Part shown: positions 19,968-29,931 of the stretch, in pieces
Layout of the letters: each line of letters opens with the position of its first letter
Position numbering within the stretch: position 1 is the first letter of the stretch
Program-made: the position numbers and the translations under genes
The notes under the pieces: generated by a model
What the model saw: only the letters and a program-made list of their open reading frames with translations
Told to the model about the DNA's origin: nothing
The model's database searches: none
Assembly (NCBI GenBank): GCA_945882095.1
Contig: CAMCWF010000006.1
Span: forward strand, 1 to 64,000
Source of the DNA: Chryseobacterium gleum
Lineage (GTDB): Bacteria; Bacteroidota; Bacteroidia; Flavobacteriales_D; Crocinitomicaceae
Length of the DNA stretch: 64,000 nt
Direction of reading: 5' to 3'

Positions 19968-20389
19968 ATAAAATTTATCCCATCCCTCCATTCTTGACCC
20001 TCATAGACAAAACAATCCAATCCATTGGTCACCACGATTTTATCAGATTGAATGATTTTTTGGTATGAACTTACCTGAAGCAGGGCGGGTGTAGAAAGTC
20101 CAACATTGGTTTGCTTGCACTCCACCAAAATCTTTGGATTACCCTGCGGGTCATAGGTGACGATGTCCCAACGCTTTTTCTTTCCATTGTATAGAAACCC
20201 TTTTTCCACTGCGATTAAGGACAGAGGTACCTTTCTTTGGTCGGACAAAAAACCGATTACATGTTGTCGTACCCATTCTTCTGGGGTGAGTACCAACCAT
20301 TTTTTTCGAATGAGGCAAAAGACATGAACCTGTTCCCCAACTTTTTTTAATTTCAGTCCTGTGGGTGGAAACGTTAACGGTTGCATCAT
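19964..20389 (-). CDS. Orphan HSDR_N_2-type PD-(D/E)XK domain protein
   Basis: 141 aa; RKVPLSLIAVEKGFLYNGKKKRWDIVTYDPQGNPKILVECKQ. No hsdM/hsdS in the window. Confidence 0.78.
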   Translation of the reverse strand: MMQPLTFPPTGLKLKKVGEQVHVFCLIRKKWLVLTPEEWVRQHVIGFLSDQRKVPLSLIAVEKGFLYNGKKKRWDIVTYDPQGNPKILVECKQTNVGLSTPALLQVSSYQKIIQSDKIVVTNGLDCFVYEGQEWRDGINFI

Positions 20390-21606
20390 GGACGTGGCAG
20401 CAGTAAGTCTATGCTTTTGTAGCTGAGGTCAAATACCTTTCCCAATACTTCATTTGTGAGGACACCTTTGTAGATGTAAACACCGTTTCGAAGTCCCGGT
20501 TTGCGACGGATGAGTTCCTCAACGCCACCTCGGTCTCCCATGTCCAACAACAAGGGTGAGAAGATGTTTGAGAGGGCAAAGGAAGCGGTACGCGAGACCC
20601 TGGAGGCGATGTTCGGTACGCAGTAGTGGATTACACCATATTTGATGAATACGGGGTCTAGGTGATTGGTAACCACGGAAGTCTCGAAACAACCTCCTTG
20701 GTCGATGCTTACATCAACAATTACAGAGCCTTCTTTCATTTGTTCTACCATTTCTTCTGAGACCACGCATGGTGTTCTACCCATGGGTGCGCGCAATGCG
20801 CCAATGACTACATCGGATCGGCGGATGGCTTTTGCAAGAACCTTAGGTTGGATAATGGAGGTAAAAACACGGTTTCCTACAACGTTTTGGAGGCGTCGAA
20901 GCCTGGCAACTGAATTGTCGAATACTTTAACCGTAGCCCCTAGGCCCAATGCAGCCCTGGTTGCAAATTCGCCAACGGTACCAGCGCCAATGATGACCAC
21001 TTCTGTAGGTTGAACGCCGGCCACACCCCCTAACATCAGCCCTTTTCCCAGGGTGTAGGAGGAAAGCAGTTCACCGGCCACCAAAATGGATGTGTTGCCC
21101 GCAATTTCTCCTAAGGTACGAACGACGGTGAACACGCCTTCTTCATCTTTAATGAAATCCCATGCGATGCATGTGGTTTTTTTCGCCATTAATTTTTGCA
21201 GGATTTCTTTCGGTTGTGTGACAATTTGCAATGCGGAAATAAAGGTTTGGTTTCCAGGCATGAGTTCGATCTCTGCTTCTGTTGGCGGAGCTACTTTAAA
21301 AATGATGTCACAACTGTACACTTCTCTTTTGTCGTGGGCGATTTCTGCGCCTGCTTCGCTATAATCATTGTCAGAAAAGCTAGATTCTTTGCCAGCATTT
21401 GTTTCTACGCGTACCCTATGACCGTTTGCCACCAACAACGAAACCGCTTCGGGTACAAGGGCGACCCTACGTTCTTGAAAAGATGTTTCTTTTGGAATGC
21501 CAATGAACAAGCTGCCTTTTTTGCGTTGAACTTCAAGCATTTCCTCTTTAGGCATCAAACTCCCTTGGTGAAGCAATGATTTTAGTAATTCCGGATCAGT
21601 TATCAT
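20386..21606 (-). CDS. ald: Alanine dehydrogenase
   Basis: 406 aa; GIPKETSFQERRVALVPEAVSLLVANGHRVRVETNAG...VIIGAGTVGEFATRAALGLGATVKVFDN. Confidence 0.9.
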   Translation of the reverse strand: MITDPELLKSLLHQGSLMPKEEMLEVQRKKGSLFIGIPKETSFQERRVALVPEAVSLLVANGHRVRVETNAGKESSFSDNDYSEAGAEIAHDKREVYSCDIIFKVAPPTEAEIELMPGNQTFISALQIVTQPKEILQKLMAKKTTCIAWDFIKDEEGVFTVVRTLGEIAGNTSILVAGELLSSYTLGKGLMLGGVAGVQPTEVVIIGAGTVGEFATRAALGLGATVKVFDNSVARLRRLQNVVGNRVFTSIIQPKVLAKAIRRSDVVIGALRAPMGRTPCVVSEEMVEQMKEGSVIVDVSIDQGGCFETSVVTNHLDPVFIKYGVIHYCVPNIASRVSRTASFALSNIFSPLLLDMGDRGGVEELIRRKPGLRNGVYIYKGVLTNEVLGKVFDLSYKSIDLLLPRP

Positions 21607-22024
21607 GTGTTAAGGTAAAAGTTCTGTTAAAGGCATCGATGGGTTGGATTTCGAGGTGAATGCACCTATCAGGAAGAAATTTACTAATTTTTTCGGGCCA
21701 TTCGACTAAAAAAAGTGCATTTTCTTCAAAAATTTCATCGAGTCCAACAGAAGCAGCCTCTTCATCTGAGTTGAGCCGGTAGGCATCGATGTGGTAGATT
21801 TTTTGGAATGCATTTGAATCGTATGCTTCAATGATTGCAAAGGTAGGAGAACCCTTGGTTTCTTGAATTCCCATGCGCTGAAGAAGCGCTTGTACAAACG
21901 TCGTTTTGCCAGCGCCCATTTCTCCATGGATTAAAACGGCTGTTTTTAGGCTCAACATTGGCAAGAGGGCCTCAGCGACAAGGTCGAGTTTTGAAAGGTC
22001 AATGTTGTCAAACGTCACTTCCAT
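21596..22024 (-). CDS. tsaE: tRNA threonylcarbamoyladenosine biosynthesis ATPase TsaE
   Basis: HGEMGAGKTTFVQALLQRMGI Walker A, SPTFAIIEAYD, HIDAYRL; likely start is internal ATG at 22024 (MEVTFDNIDLS). Confidence 0.92.
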   Translation of the reverse strand: MEVTFDNIDLSKLDLVAEALLPMLSLKTAVLIHGEMGAGKTTFVQALLQRMGIQETKGSPTFAIIEAYDSNAFQKIYHIDAYRLNSDEEAASVGLDEIFEENALFLVEWPEKISKFLPDRCIHLEIQPIDAFNRTFTLTHDN

Positions 22025-22787
22025 CGAAGGGATTATAGGTGATTGCTTTTCCATCCATCCACTGATACATTTCAGGGTGGTTGTTTTCAATTTTCAGAAA
22101 GGTCTTGAAGTGGAGCCATTCACCAAGGTTTATATAGGTGCTGTTTTCCAATTTGAGGGCCATCGGAAAATGTCTGTGGCCAAAGATAAAAAAGTCGTAA
22201 TGTCTATGTTTCAGTGTTTCCTTTGCAAAGAGGTATAACCATTCGTTTTCAAAACCAAAGAAAAGCTTTTCATCCTTGGTATGTTTTCTACTGCTTTGTG
22301 ACAAAGAGGAAGCCAGGCGTATCCCGAAATTTGGATGTATGCGCTCGAACAACCATTGACAAGCTTTGCTTCGCAAAAGGCCTTTGACAAGTTTATACCC
22401 TCGGTCTCCAGGACCCAGTCCATCGCCATGTCCAATCATGAATGTTTTGCTGTGAAAGTTTACATCAATGGGTTGGCTGTACACCTTCATATTGAGTTCC
22501 TCTTGGAAATAGTCTCGGGTCCACATGTCGTGATTTCCTTTGAAAAAATGAAACTGAATCCCCTGGTCACTCAATTGAGCAATCTTGCCCAAGAGTCGGG
22601 TGAATCCTTTAGGAATGGCCATCGCGTATTCAAACCAAAAATCGAACACATCGCCAACAAGGTAGATGTCTGTTGCGTCTGTAGAAGCAAAATCCAACCA
22701 AGCTACAATTTCCTTTTCTCTTTTTAGCGAGCTGACTTTATCAGGTACGCCAAGGTGAAAGTCGGAAGCGAAATAGGCAATTTGCAT
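22008..22787 (-). CDS. lpxH: UDP-2,3-diacylglucosamine diphosphatase
   Basis: 259 aa; ASDFHLG, GDVFDFWFE, FKGNHDMW, GHGDGLGPGD, FGHRHF metallophosphatase motifs. Confidence 0.9.
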   Translation of the reverse strand: MQIAYFASDFHLGVPDKVSSLKREKEIVAWLDFASTDATDIYLVGDVFDFWFEYAMAIPKGFTRLLGKIAQLSDQGIQFHFFKGNHDMWTRDYFQEELNMKVYSQPIDVNFHSKTFMIGHGDGLGPGDRGYKLVKGLLRSKACQWLFERIHPNFGIRLASSLSQSSRKHTKDEKLFFGFENEWLYLFAKETLKHRHYDFFIFGHRHFPMALKLENSTYINLGEWLHFKTFLKIENNHPEMYQWMDGKAITYNPFDGSDV

Positions 22788-22789
22788 CC

Positions 22790-23923
22790 TTATTGCCCGA
22801 AGATTTCTGCAAGTTTCTCCTCCAAGGCTTCTCCCCTTAAATTGGTTTGAATGATGTTTCCTTCCTTGTCTAGAAGCACCGTGAAAGGAATGCTGGAAAC
22901 ATTGTACATTCTAGGAACCTTAGAATTCCATCCCCCTAAATCACTCACGTGGTTTGGCCAAGAAAGTTTATCTGCTTGTATGGCACCCAACCATTTGTCC
23001 TTGTCTGAATCCAAACTCACACTTAACACCGTAAATCCTTTGTCTTTATACTTTTCGTAGGTTTTCACCACATTTGGATTTTCCTTTCTGCAGGGACCAC
23101 ACCAGGATGCCCAGAAATCAATCAATACATACTTCCCTTTGAGGTCAGCCAATTTCAAGGTTGTTTTCCTGTCGCTCGTTAATTCTTCAAATTCGGGTGC
23201 TTTTTTACCAGGGGCGAATTGATTTACCACTTCTGCCTTTTTTTTCTCTTCCTCTTTCTTCAGTTTTAAGGAATTGGAATAGTTGACATAATCTTTTACG
23301 GTTTGGCTTTTAGGAAAACCTATTACCAGTTGGTTTAAGATGGTTTCGAACGAATCAAATTCTGTTTCTGCATTGAAAGAAACCAAAGCGACAATTAGGG
23401 CAGGGGAATTTGGATTGTCTGCAACAAACTGCTGTCTGTCATTCAAATAGCTGTAATATTCTTTGGTCATGTATTCGTTGATTTTCCTTTTTTGAACCGT
23501 ATCGGTGGTTGTCATTGCTTTGAAAGCAGAATCACTTTTCATGTTCCATTTTTCCAAACGTACCGCGAAACCGTTCATGGCTTGAGATGCATCTGACCCT
23601 ACGAAATTGCAGAATTCTTTAAGTTTCTTTGCATCTCCATAAACCTTGATGTCACTGCTGTCTTGTAAAATAATGTTGGTGTGTACATTCCCCAATCGGA
23701 TCACATAATAATCGGGAGATGGAATGGTGGTTTGAATAGAAAATTTACCATCCTTGGCCAATTTGGTTCCTTTGATGTTGGTATATCCTTTTCCTGTAAA
23801 TTTCGAGATGTAAACGGAGTCAACAGGGGAATGTAAAAATTGCCCACTTACTTTGACAGGGGTTTGTGAAAAAACGAAATTCCCGAAGAATAGGAGCAGG
23901 GTTGCGGTAAGTAAATTTTTCAT
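22790..23923 (-). CDS. DUF4369/TlpA-type thioredoxin-like disulfide reductase
   Basis: 377 aa; signal peptide; FWASWCGPCRKENPNVV. Confidence 0.9.
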   Translation of the reverse strand: MKNLLTATLLLFFGNFVFSQTPVKVSGQFLHSPVDSVYISKFTGKGYTNIKGTKLAKDGKFSIQTTIPSPDYYVIRLGNVHTNIILQDSSDIKVYGDAKKLKEFCNFVGSDASQAMNGFAVRLEKWNMKSDSAFKAMTTTDTVQKRKINEYMTKEYYSYLNDRQQFVADNPNSPALIVALVSFNAETEFDSFETILNQLVIGFPKSQTVKDYVNYSNSLKLKKEEEKKKAEVVNQFAPGKKAPEFEELTSDRKTTLKLADLKGKYVLIDFWASWCGPCRKENPNVVKTYEKYKDKGFTVLSVSLDSDKDKWLGAIQADKLSWPNHVSDLGGWNSKVPRMYNVSSIPFTVLLDKEGNIIQTNLRGEALEEKLAEIFGQ

Positions 23924-25107
23924 GGTTGGTTCTTAAAAAAGGTTTCTATTTTTAATTTCAATGCATCTCCTCGCAGGCCTTTTGCGATGATTTTTCCTTC
24001 GGGATTAACCAGTACTGTAAAGGGAATGCCGTCAAATTGATACAATGGCACCATTCCACTTTTCCATCCTTTTAAATCACTTACATGGGTATCCCAAACA
24101 AGTCCATCCATTTTAATGGCTTCTTTCCATTTTACAGGGTCCTCGTCCATGGATACAGATAGAATGGTGAAATTACGTTTTTTGTAGGTTTTGTAAAGGG
24201 CAACAACATTGGGGTTTTCTTGCCGACAAGGACCACACCATGAAGCCCAAAAATCAATCAGTACAAGGTTTCCTCTGAAGTCACTTAGTTTTACCGTTTT
24301 GCCATTGACATCCGACAAAGCGAAATTGGGTGCGATGATTTCACCGTTTTCCAATCGTTTGAAGTCCTGGTAACCTGCAGACAGCTGTTGGTATTGCGAA
24401 TCGATTGCGGAGGTGGCTGGACAATTTCCGTATTTCTGTAAAAAAGCTTTTCGAACCTTGTCAAAAGATTTCAAAAAGTCAGGATTCCATCCCTCGAAAC
24501 TTGTCATCGGAAAAAGCTCCATTGACAAAATGATGTTATAGGGATTGGATGGGTTTTGGTTGATCTTTTGCACCGCGAATTCGGTCATGGGTAATTTGAT
24601 GGCGTTGAGTTTTGAAGCGTATTCACCCTCCGTAATTTGACGCTGTTGAGCCATGAGCGCCATTTGTTGTTGACGGTAGGAATTCAAGATAACCATATAT
24701 TCATTCATGCATCGACTCCAATCAGTGCCTTTTGCATTTGGGTTGCGGGTAAAGGCGTCGAATTGCGTGTCAAGTTTCAAGTGGTCCTTTGGTTTTGGGG
24801 TGATTGGAATGGAGTTTTCTTTGTTCTCACCGAGGCGTAACTGGTAAAATCCAAGTCCTGAAATGTTCCCTTCGATTTTGAAAGACCCATCGGCTTCTAT
24901 GGCATTTGACGCAAGGGTAATCATTCCATTTTCGGTGGGTGCTTCCACGTATAAATTCAGTCCACCTGCTCCTGAAATCTTACCTGAAACCGTAAAATTT
25001 ATGGGTTTTTCGTCGGCATTCGCAGGGTTGTCCTCGCACGAAAGTGAAGTGAGAACCAAAATCCAACCCAAAAGAAAAATATACCGTTTCGATTTCATCT
25101 TATGCAT
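23920..25107 (-). CDS. DUF4369/TlpA-type thioredoxin-like lipoprotein (paralog of upstream gene)
   Basis: 395 aa; lipobox-like TSLSCED; FWASWCGPCRQENPNVV; 4-bp overlap with 22790-23923. Confidence 0.9.
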   Translation of the reverse strand: MHKMKSKRYIFLLGWILVLTSLSCEDNPANADEKPINFTVSGKISGAGGLNLYVEAPTENGMITLASNAIEADGSFKIEGNISGLGFYQLRLGENKENSIPITPKPKDHLKLDTQFDAFTRNPNAKGTDWSRCMNEYMVILNSYRQQQMALMAQQRQITEGEYASKLNAIKLPMTEFAVQKINQNPSNPYNIILSMELFPMTSFEGWNPDFLKSFDKVRKAFLQKYGNCPATSAIDSQYQQLSAGYQDFKRLENGEIIAPNFALSDVNGKTVKLSDFRGNLVLIDFWASWCGPCRQENPNVVALYKTYKKRNFTILSVSMDEDPVKWKEAIKMDGLVWDTHVSDLKGWKSGMVPLYQFDGIPFTVLVNPEGKIIAKGLRGDALKLKIETFFKNQP

Positions 25108-26554
25108 CTAGGTTTTTACGCAACATTTGATTCGAGACTTTAGGGTCTGCTTTTCCACCGGAGACTTTCATCAGTTGTCCCATAAAAAAACCTATCAATT
25201 GTTTTTCTCCGGCCCGATACCTAGCTACTTCTGTGGGATTAAGATCCATTACTTTTGCGATGTATTCATTCAAAACGCCATCATCTGAAGATTGAATCAA
25301 GTCAAGTTTTTGAGCAATGGCTTCTGCGGTTTCTTCACCGTTCAACATTTCAGGGAATATACGTTGTGCTGCAATCGAGTTTGAAACCTTTCCTTGCTGT
25401 ATAAGTGTGATGAGTCCTGCCAAACGTGTGGGAGAAATTGGAAAATCATGAATTTCAACGCCTTTTTCATTGAGGAAGGATTTTACTTCACCCATCACCC
25501 AATTTGCTGCGGATTTGTATTCTTTGGTATGTTCTATCACATCTTCAAAAAACATCGCAATGGCCTTGTTATCGGTCAAATTGTAAGCGTCGTAAGCGCT
25601 CAATTGAAGTTCTTGAGTGTATTTTAAAAACAATGCGCGCGGCAGTGGCGGCATTTCTTTGGCAACGGCATCTATCTGTTCTTTTCCGATAAATAAAGGC
25701 GGAAGGTCTGGTTCAGGGAAATACCTGTAATCGTTAGCCGCTTCTTTGGAACGCAAGGAAATGGTGATTCCTTTGAGGGCATCAAAAGCACGTGTTTCTT
25801 GAGAGAGGGAGCCTCCAGATTCTAGGGTTTCAATTTGTCGTGTAATCTCAAATTCAATCGCCCGCTGAACATTTCGAATGGAGTTCATGTTTTTTACTTC
25901 GACTTTGGTACCAAATTCTTTGGCGTCTTTCAACATCACAGAAATGTTGGCATCACATCGCATGGAGCCTTCTTCCATGTTTCCATCACAAATTTCTAGG
26001 TAGCGGACCAATTTTCTTACTTCGGTTAAAAAACCATATGCTTCTTGCGAACTTCTAATGTCTGGTTCGGTAACGATTTCTAGTAAAGGTACCCCCGCTC
26101 TGTTAAGGTCGACCAAAGTGTCGTAAACATCGACGTCGTGAATGCTTTTTCCAGCATCTTCTTCCATGTGAATCCGGGTAAGACCTATGTTCTTTTCGTT
26201 TCCGTTTTCGTCGCGGATTAAAACAAAGCCACCTTGGCAAATGGGGGTTTTGTCTTGGGTAATTTGATAGCCTTTTGGTAGGTCGGGGTAGAAATAATTT
26301 TTTCTGGCAAAATACTGATGTCCCGCAATTTCACAATCGCAGGCAAGTCCCAGTCGAATCGCGAATTCAATGGTTTTTTCATTGACAACCGGCAAGGTTC
26401 CAGGGTGACCTAAGGTAATTGGACTGACCAAGGTATTGGGTGAAGCGCCGTATGAATTTTCATCCGCAGAATACGCCTTGGAAGCTGTGAGCATTTGGGT
26501 ATGCACTTCCAATCCAATGACCGCTTGGTATTTTTCTCGAATGCCAGGTTCCAT
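25100..26554 (-). CDS. gatB: Asp-tRNA(Asn)/Glu-tRNA(Gln) amidotransferase subunit B
   Basis: 484 aa; YQAVIGLEVHTQM...RKNYFYPDLPKGYQITQ...MRCDANISV. Confidence 0.96.
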   Translation of the reverse strand: MEPGIREKYQAVIGLEVHTQMLTASKAYSADENSYGASPNTLVSPITLGHPGTLPVVNEKTIEFAIRLGLACDCEIAGHQYFARKNYFYPDLPKGYQITQDKTPICQGGFVLIRDENGNEKNIGLTRIHMEEDAGKSIHDVDVYDTLVDLNRAGVPLLEIVTEPDIRSSQEAYGFLTEVRKLVRYLEICDGNMEEGSMRCDANISVMLKDAKEFGTKVEVKNMNSIRNVQRAIEFEITRQIETLESGGSLSQETRAFDALKGITISLRSKEAANDYRYFPEPDLPPLFIGKEQIDAVAKEMPPLPRALFLKYTQELQLSAYDAYNLTDNKAIAMFFEDVIEHTKEYKSAANWVMGEVKSFLNEKGVEIHDFPISPTRLAGLITLIQQGKVSNSIAAQRIFPEMLNGEETAEAIAQKLDLIQSSDDGVLNEYIAKVMDLNPTEVARYRAGEKQLIGFFMGQLMKVSGGKADPKVSNQMLRKNLDA

Positions 26555-26555
26555 C

Positions 26556-27368
26556 TTAGATGCGTGAAATTAAAGTCATCATGATTTGCGTCATTTTTGG
26601 CTCTTGTCGACTTGCTACGTTGATTACGTCTTGCACACTCACTTTCTCAATTTTCCCCGGAACACCAAGGTCTGTGATGATGGAGATTGCAAAACAAGGA
26701 ATGTCCATGTGCCTTGCAACAATGACTTCGGGTACGGTTGACATGCCTACCGCATCTGCACCAATAACGCGAACATATTTGTATTCTGAAGGGGTTTCAA
26801 GGGTTGGTCCGGTAAGTCCTGCATAGCATCCGACTGCCACCTTGATGTTTGCTTCTTTGGCAATTTCAAGCGCCAAGTCAATCATTCCTTGGTCGTAAGC
26901 ATCGCTCATGTCTGGGAATCTTGGGCCAAGCTCATCGATGTTTTTTCCAATCAATGGATTTCCAGGAAAAAGATTGATATGATCGTTCATAATCATGATT
27001 TCACCGACTTCAAAATCGGGGTTTACGCCACCCGAGGCATTGCTGACAAACAATTGTTCAATGCCAAGCAATTTCATTACGCGTACAGGAAAGGTTACCT
27101 CTTGAAGGGAATAGCCTTCGTAATAGTGGAATCTTCCTTGCATGGCAATCACTTGTTTTCCTCCTAATTCTCCGAAAATAAGTTTCCCAGAATGACTTTC
27201 TACGGTGGATACCGGGAAGTTTGGGATTTCCGCATAAGGCAGGACATCAATGATTTTAATTTCTTTTACCAATCCGCCAAGCCCGGTTCCTAGGATGATA
27301 CCTACGGTAGGTTTTACTTGGGTTTTCGATTGAATGTAAGCAGCAGTTTCTTTGATTTTAGTTAACAT
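26556..27368 (-). CDS. Purine-nucleoside phosphorylase
   Basis: IILGTGLGGL, GRFHYYEGYSLQEVTFPVRV, NASGGVN, GADAVGMSTVPEVIVARH; start trimmed to the internal ATG at 27368. Confidence 0.92.
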   Translation of the reverse strand: MLTKIKETAAYIQSKTQVKPTVGIILGTGLGGLVKEIKIIDVLPYAEIPNFPVSTVESHSGKLIFGELGGKQVIAMQGRFHYYEGYSLQEVTFPVRVMKLLGIEQLFVSNASGGVNPDFEVGEIMIMNDHINLFPGNPLIGKNIDELGPRFPDMSDAYDQGMIDLALEIAKEANIKVAVGCYAGLTGPTLETPSEYKYVRVIGADAVGMSTVPEVIVARHMDIPCFAISIITDLGVPGKIEKVSVQDVINVASRQEPKMTQIMMTLISRI

Positions 27369-28377
27369 AGTCATAAATAATTGAGTGAAAAGTTTGGGTA
27401 TCTTCAAATGCTACCGACATAGGTTGCACATACCAAGGGTGATTTTTGATGTGCAGTTCTAAGGGAGAATTCTTCAAACGCATAAAGTCTTTTTCAGTAG
27501 TGAGAATAATGGTTTTTGTGTTTTCAAAGGTATCAAATTTTTTGTGAATAGCTTCAATGTCTTGTACGGAGAATCGGTGGTGGTCACCAAAGGAAATGGG
27601 AATGACTTCCATGGTTTTTTTCAAGTGGTCAATCAGCGGTTTTGGGTTGGCAATGCCACTCACAAGCAGTACTTTGTTCGGGTTGTTTACCTCCAAATTA
27701 GAAATCGAATACCGCTCCAGATATACAATGTGGCTAAAGAAATACGGAACCTTGTATTTTTTCATCCGCGACTTAATTCTTGCCTTGTCTGCCTCGCTTA
27801 TTGGGTCGGGACATTTTGTGAAGATCACCATTGAGGCACGTTTTACGCCATTTCTGCTTTCTCTTAACCTTCCCACGGGAAAGACATAATCCGTAAAAAA
27901 GGGTTTGGAAAAATCAGTTACAAGGATGGATAATCCTGGGTGAACCGCACGGTGTTGGAAGACATCGTCTAACAAGAGTATTCCCGGTTTTGGCCAGCCC
28001 AACTTTTCCAACCCAATCCTTCTTTTTTCGCACACATGTACGCTGTCGTTCTCGGACGTATGCTGGAAATACATCAGGGGTTCGTCCCCAACCTGTGAAG
28101 CTGCATGCGCATTGGATAATTCAAAATAGCCTTTGGTGGTCCGACCATACCCCCTGGATAGGATGTAAATCGGAAATTCATTTTGAAGCAATTTCATTAA
28201 ATAAAGCGTGAGTGGACTTTTTCCTGAACCTCCTACATTCAGGTTGCCAATTCCGATGGATTTACCTGGAATTTCATAAACATCAAAAATACCCCAGTCA
28301 AAAAAAAGATTTCGAACAGCGGTAATCCATCCATAGATCAAACCAAAGGGAAACAACAACCCAAATAAAATTTTCAC
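27358..28377 (-). CDS. lpxK: Tetraacyldisaccharide 4'-kinase
   Basis: 339 aa; GIGNLNVGGSGKSPLTLYL, ILSRGYGR, LLLDDVFQHR. Confidence 0.93.
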   Translation of the reverse strand: MKILFGLLFPFGLIYGWITAVRNLFFDWGIFDVYEIPGKSIGIGNLNVGGSGKSPLTLYLMKLLQNEFPIYILSRGYGRTTKGYFELSNAHAASQVGDEPLMYFQHTSENDSVHVCEKRRIGLEKLGWPKPGILLLDDVFQHRAVHPGLSILVTDFSKPFFTDYVFPVGRLRESRNGVKRASMVIFTKCPDPISEADKARIKSRMKKYKVPYFFSHIVYLERYSISNLEVNNPNKVLLVSGIANPKPLIDHLKKTMEVIPISFGDHHRFSVQDIEAIHKKFDTFENTKTIILTTEKDFMRLKNSPLELHIKNHPWYVQPMSVAFEDTQTFHSIIYDYVN

Positions 28378-28389
28378 GCTGTTTGAGGT

Positions 28390-29052
28390 TTATTCTGCAC
28401 CATAATTTGAAAAGCCTTGGTCGTCCGCATAGTAAAACAAACGCACCTGAACGGTGTCATTCAAAAAATTAATTCTTCCAATCTCAAATCGGTTGATGAT
28501 CAATCCCGTTTTTGCTTCAAGGTCAGCCTTCATTTCTTCGTATTGTGATGCATTCAATAGGTCGACACGGTCATAAGTGAGTACTTTTCTGCTCTCGTGT
28601 TTCATCAACCAAAGATTTTCCAAGACGTAGAGCACCACCAGCACCACTGTGTTGATCAAACCCAACTCTAACAAGTTGATTTGATGCGATTTTTCTGTCG
28701 CCAAAAGTGCATTTACAACGCTGAGCCCAATGATTAAAAACAAATAGGTCATTTCCTTGATTTCGATGGCATCCGTGCGGTAACGTATGATTCCGAATAT
28801 GGCGAACAATCCCAGTCCCATTCCAATTTCAATGTTTAGCTTGTTCAAGCAAAAGCAAAGTATGAAGGTGATTATGCCAATGATGAAATAGGTGAAGAGG
28901 TAATCTTTTCGCTTTGTTTTTGGATAATATAAAAACCGAATGATTAAGAAAAGGAATACTATGTTGATGGCAAAACGGATGGAAAACACACTTAAATCGT
29001 TGGTATCCCAATTAAAATTATCTTGAAAATTTTGAAACAGGGGTAGGGTCAT
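28390..29052 (-). CDS. DUF4956 membrane protein
   Basis: 220 aa; four transmembrane segments; GMGLGLFAIFGIIRYRTDAIEIKEMTYLFLIIGLSVVNAL. Confidence 0.82.
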   Translation of the reverse strand: MTLPLFQNFQDNFNWDTNDLSVFSIRFAINIVFLFLIIRFLYYPKTKRKDYLFTYFIIGIITFILCFCLNKLNIEIGMGLGLFAIFGIIRYRTDAIEIKEMTYLFLIIGLSVVNALLATEKSHQINLLELGLINTVVLVVLYVLENLWLMKHESRKVLTYDRVDLLNASQYEEMKADLEAKTGLIINRFEIGRINFLNDTVQVRLFYYADDQGFSNYGAE

Positions 29053-29055
29053 GGG

Positions 29056-29814
29056 TCAAGAATTAAAGGTATGTATGTGGTGCAAATATCTAAGATTATC
29101 TTTAAACGCGTTGGTTTTCACGGATTCTTTTCCGTAAAGGGTTACAATTCCCAAGCAATACTTACTGATCGAATGGGGCCTGATTCCATGATTTTTCATA
29201 AAAAGATAGAAGGGGGAATCACGCGTGAGGGTTGATTGTTTGAGTTCAGCAATTACAAGTCCATCCATCGTCTTTTCTTGTTTTTCTTTGGAAAAAGAAA
29301 TCTTAAAATCAAAGGTGAGGCGCTCGGTCATTTCATGGTTCACAAGGGTAATTCTTTGGAACGAATTAGACAACTTAGGCTCCAAATCTGGCAGTTCGCC
29401 CAGTCCCAACTTTACAAAAGAAAGATGTTCGGGGGTCAATGTCATGGTATCTGAAAGCATTCGATGTTTATGTGTTTTTCCCTTGCTACGTTTTTTTATT
29501 TCTAAGAAACACACATTCGTTTCGACGTATTTTCGCGTTCGAATTTTGTACCGCGTCTGTCTTCTGTTGTGATGTGCATTGTAAAAATTGAAGTTGGGCG
29601 TGTCAAAATATACATTTTCATAGTGCATCAACCGGGCATTTCCGATCTGCAGAATGCGAAAGTTTTCGAGCAAAAAAGGCATCAGTATGGGAAGGAAAGA
29701 GGCGTCGAAGGCAAACTTGGTATCCACACGATCCATCAAAGCGACCCGCTCTATGGCTTCCAACCCTATGTTTGGGAATTTTTCGATTTCTTGTTCCAGT
29801 GAAAATGAATGCAT
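29056..29814 (-). CDS. VTC-domain polyphosphate polymerase-like protein
   Basis: 252 aa; LMDRVDTKFAFDASFLP...YENVYFDTPNFNFYNAHHNRRQTRYKIRTRKYVET..CFLEIKKRSKGKTHKHR. Confidence 0.85.
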   Translation of the reverse strand: MHSFSLEQEIEKFPNIGLEAIERVALMDRVDTKFAFDASFLPILMPFLLENFRILQIGNARLMHYENVYFDTPNFNFYNAHHNRRQTRYKIRTRKYVETNVCFLEIKKRSKGKTHKHRMLSDTMTLTPEHLSFVKLGLGELPDLEPKLSNSFQRITLVNHEMTERLTFDFKISFSKEKQEKTMDGLVIAELKQSTLTRDSPFYLFMKNHGIRPHSISKYCLGIVTLYGKESVKTNAFKDNLRYLHHIHTFNS

Positions 29815-29931
29815 TCTCTCAAAAATAAGCTTTTTAGGTCAAACCTGTGTTTTCCTGTTGTGACTACTTTTGAGCTTAAAGTGTATTTTTGTCAGATATT
29901 ATTGATTCTAATTCATACTAACAGCTCCTAT

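Noticed and set aside
19964-20389. Type I restriction-modification system
   Set aside because: Only an HSDR_N-like domain of 141 aa; no motor, methylase or specificity genes nearby.
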